Below, piece after piece: positions 23,869-31,573 of a stretch of DNA of 45,797 bases. The notes beneath the pieces are model-generated. The model was not told the origin of the DNA and ran no database searches. It saw only the letters and a list, made by a program, of their open reading frames with translations. The DNA is from Candidatus Zhuqueibacterota bacterium (GTDB taxonomy: Bacteria; Zhuqueibacterota; Zhuqueibacteria; Zhuqueibacterales; Zhuqueibacteraceae): positions 1 to 45,797 of the forward strand of contig QEVD01000005.1 in the NCBI GenBank assembly GCA_003576975.1, given 5' to 3'. Positions within the stretch are counted from its first letter, which is position 1. Every line of letters starts with the position of its first letter. The position numbers were made by a program, and so were the translations under genes.

Positions 23869-25752
23869 TCATGTTAGATATTGCTCACGCCAAATGCCGA
23901 ACACCGTGAGCGCCCACAGCCGGTGGCTGTGATTCTCGGCGCCGGCGAGATGCTCATCGATGAGTCGTTGCACGTATTCCGCATTAAAAAAGCCGTCGCG
24001 CTTCAGGCGCGCGGGGGAAAGCACCTCGAGCATCATCGGTCGCAATTCTTCCTTCAGCCAGTTTTTAATCGGGATGCTGAAACCCTCTTTGCCGCGTTTG
24101 ACGATCGGCGGCGGCAGCAATCCCTTCATTGCCTCTTTGAGAATCCACTTCGTCTGCTGGCCTTGCAGCTTCAACGCGCTCGGAATGGTGGCGGCATACT
24201 CGACCACGCGATAATCCAGAAACGGCGCACGCGCTTCCAGCGAGGCGGCCATGCTCATGCGATCGACCTTCACCATGATGTCGTCACAGAGATAGGTTTT
24301 GATGTCAACATAGAGCTGGCGGTTGAGGTAGTCCTGTGAATCGGCATTTTGGAAGTGGCTGCGGATGAAATCATGCGCGCCGCGGCGAATATCAATGTTG
24401 TGCAAGGCCTCGCCATAAAGCTGCTGCTTCTCCTGCTCCGCCAGAAAAATCATCCAGCGCACATGCTGCAAATCTTCCGGGTATTGTGTGCCTTCGACGA
24501 AACGTTTGATCTTGTTGATCGGCCCTTTCTTTTTCTCGGTCGGGGGCAATAACCGGGCAAACGGCTGCACGAGGCCGTGCCGCAGAAACGACGGAAGCAT
24601 GCGGTACTTGCGGTACATCCAATCCGCGACATACGTGTCATAACCGGCAAACAACTCATCGCCGCCGTCGCCGCTGAGCACGACAGTCACATGCTCGCGC
24701 GCCATTTTCGAAACGAGATAGGTCGGGAAAATGGAAAAATCACCGAGCGGCTCATCCAGATGCTTGACCAGTTTTTCCGTTAATTCGAGCGCATTGGGGC
24801 GCAAGATGAATTCTTTATGATCCGTTTTGTAATGCTTGGCGATCGCACGCGCATACTCCAGCTCGTTGTAGCTGCCTTCTTCGAAACCGATCGAAAAGGT
24901 TTTCACCGGCTGGTCCATGACGCGCGCCATCAGCGCGACGATGCAACTCGAATCGATGCCGCCGGAGAGAAACGCGCCCAGCGGCACATCGCTCATCAAG
25001 CGGATTTTCACAGCGTCTTGCAGTAAATCCACCAGTCCCTGTTGCAGCTCGGCGGCATGATAACCGTTCTCGCGGAAATGCAGATCCCAATAACGCCGCA
25101 GCTCGGTTTTGCCGTCGCGGCGAATCAGCAACGAGTGCCCGGCGGGCAGCTTTTTAATATCCGCAAAAATTGTGTGCGGCGCCGGCACGTATTCATAGGT
25201 GAGATAAAGATCAAGCGCTTCCGGTGAAACGCGCCGCGGCACGTGTTGCGACTGCAATAGGCTCTTCAGCTCAGAGCCGAACACCAGGCGATCGTTGCCG
25301 GCATAATAATACAGCGGCTTTTTGCCCAGACGATCACGCGCAAGAAAAAGGCTGCGGTTGCGTGTATCCCAAATGGCAAAGCCGAACATGCCGTTGAGCT
25401 TGGCCGGACATTCGACGCCGAATTCTTCATAGGCGTGCACGATGGCTTCGGTGTCCGATTTCGTTTTGAAGCGATGGCCGCGGTTTTCCAAATCCCGGCG
25501 CAACTCGAGATAGTTGTAAATTTCTCCGTTGAAAATGATCCAGATCGTGCCGTCTTCATTGCTGATCGGCTGCTGGCCGCTGGAAAGATCGATGATGCTG
25601 AGGCGGCGCATGGCCATGCCGATTTGCTCGCCATGATAAAAACCGTCTTCATCCGGTCCACGATGAAAGATGGCCTCATTCATGCGCCGCACCTCGTCGC
25701 GCGCGATCTCCGCCGCCGGAGAAAATGTCATAATACCACAAATACCGCACAT
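23869..25752 (-). CDS. asnB: Asparagine synthetase, glutamine-hydrolysing (AsnB type)
   Basis: A 627-residue amidotransferase. The N-terminus MCGICGIM supplies the nucleophile Cys, and the glutaminase residues are intact: HRGPDEDG (30-37), FNGEIYN (74-80) and KSDTEAI (98-104). The synthetase domain has the PP-loop SGGIDSS (263-269) and VLSGDGGDELFAGYDTYVAD. It transfers glutamine amide nitrogen to a carboxylate via an adenylate. In a polysaccharide locus such proteins often amidate uronic acids, which would fit the Ugd and SDR enzymes here, but plain asparagine synthesis cannot be excluded. ATG 25752 has AGGGTG upstream; the gene lies 9 bases after a GT4 and 10 before the radical SAM gene. 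Confidence 0.94.
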   Translation of the reverse strand: MCGICGIMTFSPAAEIARDEVRRMNEAIFHRGPDEDGFYHGEQIGMAMRRLSIIDLSSGQQPISNEDGTIWIIFNGEIYNYLELRRDLENRGHRFKTKSDTEAIVHAYEEFGVECPAKLNGMFGFAIWDTRNRSLFLARDRLGKKPLYYYAGNDRLVFGSELKSLLQSQHVPRRVSPEALDLYLTYEYVPAPHTIFADIKKLPAGHSLLIRRDGKTELRRYWDLHFRENGYHAAELQQGLVDLLQDAVKIRLMSDVPLGAFLSGGIDSSCIVALMARVMDQPVKTFSIGFEEGSYNELEYARAIAKHYKTDHKEFILRPNALELTEKLVKHLDEPLGDFSIFPTYLVSKMAREHVTVVLSGDGGDELFAGYDTYVADWMYRKYRMLPSFLRHGLVQPFARLLPPTEKKKGPINKIKRFVEGTQYPEDLQHVRWMIFLAEQEKQQLYGEALHNIDIRRGAHDFIRSHFQNADSQDYLNRQLYVDIKTYLCDDIMVKVDRMSMAASLEARAPFLDYRVVEYAATIPSALKLQGQQTKWILKEAMKGLLPPPIVKRGKEGFSIPIKNWLKEELRPMMLEVLSPARLKRDGFFNAEYVQRLIDEHLAGAENHSHRLWALTVFGIWREQYLT

Positions 25753-25761
25753 AAATTCACC

Positions 25762-26952
25762 CTATGCTCTTCCCTGGTTCTCCTGGTATGACTGCATGTA
25801 GTCATACACGTCTGCTGTTTTCCGCAGATAAGCTTCGTAACTGTATTCCCGTTCGGCCAGGCTTTGCGCGCGCCGGCCAATCGTTTCTCCTAAATTCTTG
25901 TCGTGCAGCACACGCAAGAGACCGTGCGCAAAAGCCTCGGGCTTGCAATCGGTAAGCACAGCGACTTCATCATTCAGCACTTGGGTATGCGTAAGATGAT
26001 TCGTCGCGACGATCGGCACGCCGGAACGCAAATACGAATAAATCTTCAACGGCGTGTTATTGCCTTCCAAGCGCGGCGAGACCAACACTTGCGCAAGCTG
26101 CATGAATTGCGGGATTTCTTCGGGCGGGCGCTGGCCGGTAAAAACGAATTTCTCGGTAATACCGAGTTGCTTGGCCTTTTCTTTTTGTTCATTGACCTGC
26201 TCGGGCTTGCCGCCAACGACCAGAAAGCGGACATTGGGATGTTGTTTTACAACCCGGGCGCCGGAGGCGAGCAACAAATCAATGCCTTGATACGGTTCGA
26301 GCGTGCCGGTATAGAGCACGATGGTTTCGCCGTTCAAGTTATACCGTTGTTTCAATTCGAGCGGATTGACTTGCGTTTGGAAAACCTCACTGTTGTCAGC
26401 GACGTTTTCAATCAGCTTGTTGAATTTATTGGGAAAGCGCTCACGCACATAATGATGAAGCTCCGGACAAATCGTAATAACGGCCTGTGCGCTGTTGATG
26501 GTTGCCGCCTCGAGCCGTTCGAATGATTGAATCAGCAGGCTGGAGGTCGTGAATTTGAAGTTGGAAAGCTGTTGCGGCAGGCTCGAGTGCATATCGTAGA
26601 GATGCGGGAGGCCGAACTTCTTGCTCAAGCGTATGCCCATAAAACCGGCTTCTTCGTGGGTGTGCAGCAAATCGTAGCGTTTCTTCGCGAGCAGCGCGAC
26701 GGCGCGGCGATAGACGGCGACGTCTAGGATGATTTTGGGCGCGGACGGCCCGATCGCAATCTCCTTGATGAATGGCACAGCGGCGGCGCGGTGAATGCTG
26801 ACATGCTCGATCTCAACATTTTGGCCCAAGTGATAGGTCACCAGATCGATGTGATGTCCCAACCGCGAAAGCGCACGCAAGCGATGCAGCACGCTGAAGG
26901 GCGTACCGCGCGGCTGGAAAAAAGGTTGTGGCGCAATCATTAAAACGTTCAT
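25762..26952 (-). CDS. Glycosyltransferase family 4
   Basis: A 396-residue GT-B enzyme: MNVLMIAPQPFFQPRGTPFS (glycine loop near the N-terminus), DLLHTHEEAGFMGIRLSKKF, then the donor domain with VLYTGTLEPYQGIDLLLASG, RFLVVGGKPEQVNEQKEKAK, FTGQRPPEEIPQFMQLAQVL and SPRLEGNNTPLKIYSYLRSG (EX7E-like region; here the second acidic residue is not obvious), followed by VPIVATNHLTHTQVLN. It is typical of GT4 enzymes of exosortase-like loci (the EpsH1 type). First gene after a 0.65 kb non-coding gap, so it probably begins a transcription unit with asnB and the radical SAM gene. A TATAAG hexamer at 26985-26990 has no convincing -35 partner. Confidence 0.9.
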   Translation of the reverse strand: MNVLMIAPQPFFQPRGTPFSVLHRLRALSRLGHHIDLVTYHLGQNVEIEHVSIHRAAAVPFIKEIAIGPSAPKIILDVAVYRRAVALLAKKRYDLLHTHEEAGFMGIRLSKKFGLPHLYDMHSSLPQQLSNFKFTTSSLLIQSFERLEAATINSAQAVITICPELHHYVRERFPNKFNKLIENVADNSEVFQTQVNPLELKQRYNLNGETIVLYTGTLEPYQGIDLLLASGARVVKQHPNVRFLVVGGKPEQVNEQKEKAKQLGITEKFVFTGQRPPEEIPQFMQLAQVLVSPRLEGNNTPLKIYSYLRSGVPIVATNHLTHTQVLNDEVAVLTDCKPEAFAHGLLRVLHDKNLGETIGRRAQSLAEREYSYEAYLRKTADVYDYMQSYQENQGRA

Positions 26953-27605
26953 GGGGCTTTCATCTTTTGTTCGGCCGCTAGCAACTTATAGCGGATGCGA
27001 ATGTTTTTTTACCCCGGAGGCCGGCCGCTGAGCGAGTGTTGACCATTTTTGTGAAGCACGCTTCGCGACACACGGCATGAGTGACCGTAAATTCCCTATT
27101 TATGCCATCAGCAACACTGATGCCACTGCCGGTGTCCGAAATTCGGTCAGAAATAAAAGGTTTTACAGCAGATTAGACAAAGAATTGAGGTGTAAAAAGC
27201 GTATGCGGTGAATCGAGGTGATCGCGCCGTGTGCCAGGCTGAAACGATGTATTTTTGTGACACAAGCAAAAATGGGGTGGCAGTTCGATCGGAAAGCAGA
27301 GGTTTCCGCCGGGGTGAACGCCCGCTCAAAAATCCTGATGCTACTCTCCTGTGCGATGATGCTGTGATCGTTATTGAGCGAGTATTAAACCGACAGCAGA
27401 AGGCGTCCCTGCGCTCCGGATCGGCCCGCCACCCCGTGAAGCGGCCTCAAAATGAATTTCGAGGCAAAACGTTAAAACCGGCCGGAGCCGGTTAATCAAT
27501 GAACCAACAGATTGTATGAAGACTTGGGAAAATTGCGTGCTAACAACTGTCGCAGCATGCCGGATTCAATCAAGCTGCGACAAAGCTCTTCGCTCCGACT
27601 GAAAT
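26953..27605. other. 653-base non-coding gap between the ugd and GT4 genes
   Basis: I see no convincing gene on either strand; the short open frames have no ribosome site or recognisable motifs. Close to the ugd stop lies a 9-bp inverted repeat (TGTCGCAGC at 27548-27556, GCTGCGACA at 27574-27582), and further on a GC-rich hairpin at 27476-27493. At the other end a TATAAG on the minus strand (26985-26990) lies 33 bases before the GT4 start. The gap probably holds the end of one unit and the promoter of the next. Confidence 0.5.
27467..27493 (-). terminator. Possible intrinsic terminator downstream of ugd
   Basis: On the minus strand AACCGGC and GCCGGTT (27476-27493) form a 7-bp GC-rich stem with a 4-base loop, followed by TTTTAACGTTTT. 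The T-run is interrupted and the stem is 113 bases after the ugd stop, so the call is tentative. Confidence 0.35.
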
Positions 27606-28904
27606 CTATCGCCCAACGCTATAGTACTTGAAGCCCTTGTCAATCATTTTGCTGGGCTCATAAATATTGCGCAGGTCGATTACCAACGGAGTTTTGAGCA
27701 GGCTCTTGATTTTATCGAGATCGAGGCTGCGAAACTGATTCCACTCCGTGATGAAGACAAGTGCATCTGCGCCTTCCATGATGTCGTAGGTATCTTTGCC
27801 GTAGGCAATGTTGGGCAGGATTTTTCTGGCCTCCGGCATCGCGACGGGATCGTACGCGCGGATTTGCGCGCCCTCCTGCAGCAGCGCTTGAATGATATCG
27901 GCCGCCGGAGCTTCGCGCATATCGTCGGTGTTCGGCTTGAACGACAGGCCGAGAAAGGCAATCGTTTTGCCTTTGACGCCGCCTGTGATATGTTTGATCT
28001 TTTGAATCATGACGCGGCGCTGCTGTTCGTTCACTGCCACCGCAGCTTCGACGATTTGAAAGCGGTAATCATGTTGCTGCGCGATGGTCAACAAGGCGCG
28101 CGTATCTTTTGGAAAGCAGGAGCCGCCATAACCGGGGCCGGGATGCAGAAATTTCGCGCCGATGCGATTGTCCAGGCCCATGCCCTTGGCAACATCATGC
28201 ACGTCTGCGCCCACCCGTTCGCAAACGTTCGCCACTTCGTTGATGAAGCTGATCTTGGTGGCCAGGAACGCATTGGCGGCATACTTGGTCAATTCGGCGC
28301 TCGCGAGGTTCGTCATGACAATCGGCGTTTCGATCAAATACAGCGGCGAGTACAAATCTTTCATAATTGCCATGGCTTCGCTGTCTTCTGCGCCGATGAC
28401 AACGCGATTCGGCCGCATGAAATCTTCGATGGCCGAGCCTTCACGCAAAAACTCGGGATTTGAAACAACGGAAAAATGTATTGGCGCAGGCTGATTCTCC
28501 TGGATGATCTTTTTGATCAATTTGCCGGCGCCCACCGGCACCGTGCTTTTGTTGACGATGACTTTATAGCCGTTCATGTAGCGCGCGATGTCTTTGGCGA
28601 CGTTTTCGACATGGCGCATGTCGGCAGAACCGTCTTCGGCTTGTGGCGTGCCGACCGCAATGAAAATCACGAGCGCGTTTTCGACCGCGTGCTTCAAATC
28701 CGTGGTGAACGACAGCCGTCCGGCTTTGGCATTCTGCGCCACCAGCGTATCCAACCCCGGTTCGTAAATTGGAATCTCGCCGGCTTGCAACCGAGCAATT
28801 TTGGTTTGGTCAATATCGACGCAGACGACATCGTTGCCGAATTCTGCAAAACAGGTTCCCGTGACAAGGCCGACATAGCCTGTCCCGATCATGCAAATGT
28901 GCAT
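27606..28904 (-). CDS. ugd: UDP-glucose 6-dehydrogenase
   Basis: A 432-residue nucleotide-sugar dehydrogenase oxidising UDP-glucose to UDP-glucuronate with two NAD+. It shows MHICMIGTGYVGLVTGTCFA (NAD-binding GxGxxG), VNKSTVPVGAGKLI, SNPEFLREGSAIEDFMRPNR, and the catalytic Cys263 in GPGYGGSCFPKDTRAL. The C-terminal UDP-binding domain has FLGLSFKPNTDDMREAPA. Motifs fit UDP-glucose dehydrogenase (TuaD/KfiD type) better than GDP-mannose or UDP-ManNAc enzymes. ATG 28904 has GAGG six bases upstream; an upstream in-frame reading to 28991 has no family match. It shares a strand and probable transcript with the SDR and the sugar transferase and supplies uronic acid for the polymer. Confidence 0.93.
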   Translation of the reverse strand: MHICMIGTGYVGLVTGTCFAEFGNDVVCVDIDQTKIARLQAGEIPIYEPGLDTLVAQNAKAGRLSFTTDLKHAVENALVIFIAVGTPQAEDGSADMRHVENVAKDIARYMNGYKVIVNKSTVPVGAGKLIKKIIQENQPAPIHFSVVSNPEFLREGSAIEDFMRPNRVVIGAEDSEAMAIMKDLYSPLYLIETPIVMTNLASAELTKYAANAFLATKISFINEVANVCERVGADVHDVAKGMGLDNRIGAKFLHPGPGYGGSCFPKDTRALLTIAQQHDYRFQIVEAAVAVNEQQRRVMIQKIKHITGGVKGKTIAFLGLSFKPNTDDMREAPAADIIQALLQEGAQIRAYDPVAMPEARKILPNIAYGKDTYDIMEGADALVFITEWNQFRSLDLDKIKSLLKTPLVIDLRNIYEPSKMIDKGFKYYSVGR

Positions 28905-29082
28905 ATCAATCCTCAAACAATATTCAAACGTAGAACAGAAACTCACCAGCAGCAAAACGGCGGCCGGCGCTTCTTCACTGGCAGACGACAAACGCCCTCG
29001 GCTCTCGTACAGTCATGGCCAAGCCGCGGCTGAGCAATAACGAATTGCCAAGCGCGATGATCAAAATTCATTAGACCACGCT

Positions 29083-30540
29083 TCAACTCGCGCCGTAGCC
29101 GAACAACACGACGAACACCGTTTTTGCCATAATTTTGAAATCGAGCCACAACGACCAATTGTCAATGTACTGCATATCCATTTCCATCCACTTTTCAAAA
29201 CCGATTTGATTGCGCCCGCTGACTTGCCAGATGCAGGTCAACCCGGGTTTGAGCGAAAGTCGGCGGCGTTGCCACTGTTTGTAAAGCTCGACTTCGACCG
29301 CGAGCGGCGGGCGCGGACCGACGAAGCTCATATCGCCCATCAGCACATTGAACAGTTGCGGCAGTTCATCCAGCGAAGATTTGCGCAAAATGCGTCCGAT
29401 CATGGTAATGCGCGGATCGCGTTTGATTTTGAATACCGGGCCGTCCATTTCGTTCATTTTCTCCAGCTCGCGCTTTTTCATTTCGGCGTTGACGACCATC
29501 GAACGGAACTTGTACAGAGTGAACGTCCGGTTATTCATGCCGCAACGTTGCTGTTTGAAAAAAACCGGCCCGTGCGAGGTGATTTTGATCGCCAATGAAA
29601 TGAGCAGGAACAGCGGCGAAAGCAGCAGAATGAGAAAAAGCGCCAAAATGACGTCGATGACGCGCTTGACGAACAACTGCCAGGCTTGCGCGCTGAAGGT
29701 TTCGAACTCAAGCAGCGGAAAGCCGCTGAAATCCGTCTGCCGCACGGTCGCGATGCGCAGGTTGTAAAGATCCATCGAAATGCTGGTGGAAATGCCCTCG
29801 CGTTCGCACGCGAGAATCGCTTCATCGATGCGATTGAGCCAGAGGCGCGGCACGACGAAAATCACGCGATCGATCACTTTGCGGTGAATGATAAATGGAA
29901 TGTCCTGGATGCGCCCGAGCACGCGATAGCCCTCGATCTCCTTGCCAAACATACCGTGCTCATCGTCGATCAAACCGACGATGTTCAAACCCCAATTCGA
30001 ATGCGATTTCACCGTGCGGATGAAATCGCGCGCGCGTTTGCCGGTGCCGACGATCAGCAAATTGATGTGATTATAGCCGCGTGAATGGATATAATCCAAA
30101 AAGAGATTGAGCAGGTAACGCCCGATCAGCAGGAGAATGACGGTGTTCGCCCAAAAGATGGCAATGAAAAGACGGCTGGTCAGGAATAATTTGAATGCAA
30201 AAATCGGCGTGCCCACCATCAATAAAGTCGCCACACTCGCCAGAAAAATTTGCCAGATGCTTTTGCCCAGCGTTTTGGTGCGGAAATCCTTGTAAGCGCC
30301 GATAAACGACAGCGTGGCGATCCAGATGAGCAAGCAGAAGCCCACCAGAACGCGGTTTTTCTGGGTGAAATAAAGCAAGCCTTCAACATCGGGCGAGACG
30401 GCGAATGCCATTTCACCCAGGTTGTACGCCTCACGCAAGTAGAAGCTGACGAAATACGACGCGATGAACGCGAGTGTGATCACCGCCGCGTCAAGCATTC
30501 TGACCAAATTGCTGAGAAACGCTTGTTTCTCTCGAACCAT
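29083..30540 (-). CDS. Polyprenyl-phosphate sugar phosphotransferase (initiating transferase, WcaJ/EpsE-like)
   Basis: A 485-residue inner-membrane protein that transfers sugar-1-phosphate from a UDP-sugar to undecaprenyl phosphate, the first step of repeat-unit assembly. Four N-terminal membrane helices (about 10-140) are followed by a CoA-binding-like Rossmann domain (INLLIVGTGKRARDFIRTV, then GLIDDEHG). Another hydrophobic segment precedes the C-terminal bacterial sugar-transferase domain with GPVFFKQQRCGMNNRTFTLY, KFRSM, LRKSSLDELPQLFNVLMGDM, SFVGPRPP and LKPGLTCIWQVSGRNQIGFE. All key motifs are intact. A strong AAGGTGAGG precedes ATG 30540. The sugar is probably glucose or galactose, judged only by the family. 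Confidence 0.93.
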   Translation of the reverse strand: MVREKQAFLSNLVRMLDAAVITLAFIASYFVSFYLREAYNLGEMAFAVSPDVEGLLYFTQKNRVLVGFCLLIWIATLSFIGAYKDFRTKTLGKSIWQIFLASVATLLMVGTPIFAFKLFLTSRLFIAIFWANTVILLLIGRYLLNLFLDYIHSRGYNHINLLIVGTGKRARDFIRTVKSHSNWGLNIVGLIDDEHGMFGKEIEGYRVLGRIQDIPFIIHRKVIDRVIFVVPRLWLNRIDEAILACEREGISTSISMDLYNLRIATVRQTDFSGFPLLEFETFSAQAWQLFVKRVIDVILALFLILLLSPLFLLISLAIKITSHGPVFFKQQRCGMNNRTFTLYKFRSMVVNAEMKKRELEKMNEMDGPVFKIKRDPRITMIGRILRKSSLDELPQLFNVLMGDMSFVGPRPPLAVEVELYKQWQRRRLSLKPGLTCIWQVSGRNQIGFEKWMEMDMQYIDNWSLWLDFKIMAKTVFVVLFGYGAS

Positions 30541-30583
30541 ATCGTGACCTCACCTTCCTGGGCAATGCCAATCCCATCCGTGC

Positions 30584-31543
30584 TCAGGAAGCGACGGGAT
30601 GATTTTCCTTATACCATTCCACAAAGCGCCGCACCCCCTCTTGAATATCCACGCGAGGGCTGTAACCGATTTCGCGCTGCGCTTTTGAGATGTCTGCAAA
30701 TGTAATCGGAACATCGCCGGGTTGCGGCGGCAATTGCTCAATGACGGCTTTTTTGCCCAAGTATTCCTGAATCAAATTGATCAGCGACTTCAAATCAATG
30801 GTACGGGACTCGCCCAGGTTGTAAATGTGATAAGAATTGCAATGCGCTATTGCGGCCTCGATGCCATCGATGATATCCGCGACAAAAGTATAATCACGCT
30901 TGCTCGAACCGTCGCCGTACATCGGCACTTTCTCGCCGTTGGCAATCATCCGTGTGAATTTGTGAATCGCCATATCCGGGCGTTGGCGCGGGCCATACAC
31001 CGTGAAAAAACGCAAACAACTCACGCGCAGGCCATAAAGGTGATGATAGGTGTAACACATCTGCTCGCCCGCCTTTTTGGTGGCGGCGTAAGGGCTGATG
31101 GGATGATCGACCGGATCGCTTTCGGAAAACGGCACCTTGGGGTTTTCACCATAAACCGAAGAAGAAGAACCGAAAATAAATTTAGACACGCCGGTTTGGC
31201 GCGCCAGCTCGAGCAGATTCAGCGTGCCTTCCATGTTGACTTTTTCATAGAGCAGCGGTTGCGCAATCGAGGGCCGCACGCCGGCGCGGGCCGCGAGGTG
31301 AATAACGGCCTCGAACTTGTGGTCGCGGAAGAGTTTTTTCAGGCTAGCGCTATCCAAAATATCGCCTTCAAACAACGTGTAGTTCGATTGCCGCAACAGG
31401 GGCGCGACATTTCGCCGCTTGATTTCCGGATCGTAGTAGTCATTGAAATTGTCCACATTCACGACCGTCTGGCCTTGCGCCAGCAATCGTTCGCTCAAGT
31501 GTGAACCGATAAAGCCTGCGCCTCCAGTCAACAAGCAGTTCAT
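30584..31543 (-). CDS. NAD-dependent epimerase, UDP-glucuronate 4-epimerase-like
   Basis: A 319-residue extended SDR: CLLTGGAGFIGSHLSERLLA (cofactor loop), IHLAARAGVRPSIAQPLLYE, GSSSSVYGENPKVPFSESDP, catalytic YxxxK in ISPYAATKKAGEQM, and RFFTVYGPRQRPDMAIHKFT. The AGVR and PRQRPDMA segments are typical of UDP-glucuronate 4-epimerases (Cap1J/GAE-like), which convert UDP-glucuronate to UDP-galacturonate. A substrate supply from ugd, two genes away, fits this. Start ATG 31543; the gene ends 43 bases before the sugar transferase start and begins 30 bases after the wzc-like stop. UDP-glucose 4-epimerase activity is the main alternative. Confidence 0.88.
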   Translation of the reverse strand: MNCLLTGGAGFIGSHLSERLLAQGQTVVNVDNFNDYYDPEIKRRNVAPLLRQSNYTLFEGDILDSASLKKLFRDHKFEAVIHLAARAGVRPSIAQPLLYEKVNMEGTLNLLELARQTGVSKFIFGSSSSVYGENPKVPFSESDPVDHPISPYAATKKAGEQMCYTYHHLYGLRVSCLRFFTVYGPRQRPDMAIHKFTRMIANGEKVPMYGDGSSKRDYTFVADIIDGIEAAIAHCNSYHIYNLGESRTIDLKSLINLIQEYLGKKAVIEQLPPQPGDVPITFADISKAQREIGYSPRVDIQEGVRRFVEWYKENHPVAS

Positions 31544-31573
31544 CTCACCGCCCTTAAGAGAATGAGTCCGAGA

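Noticed and set aside
27208-27495. 95-codon plus-strand open frame in the 26953-27605 gap
   Set aside because: It is not opposite a gene, so it was considered, but it has no ribosome site, no recognisable motif, and the terminator-like hairpin overlaps its end.
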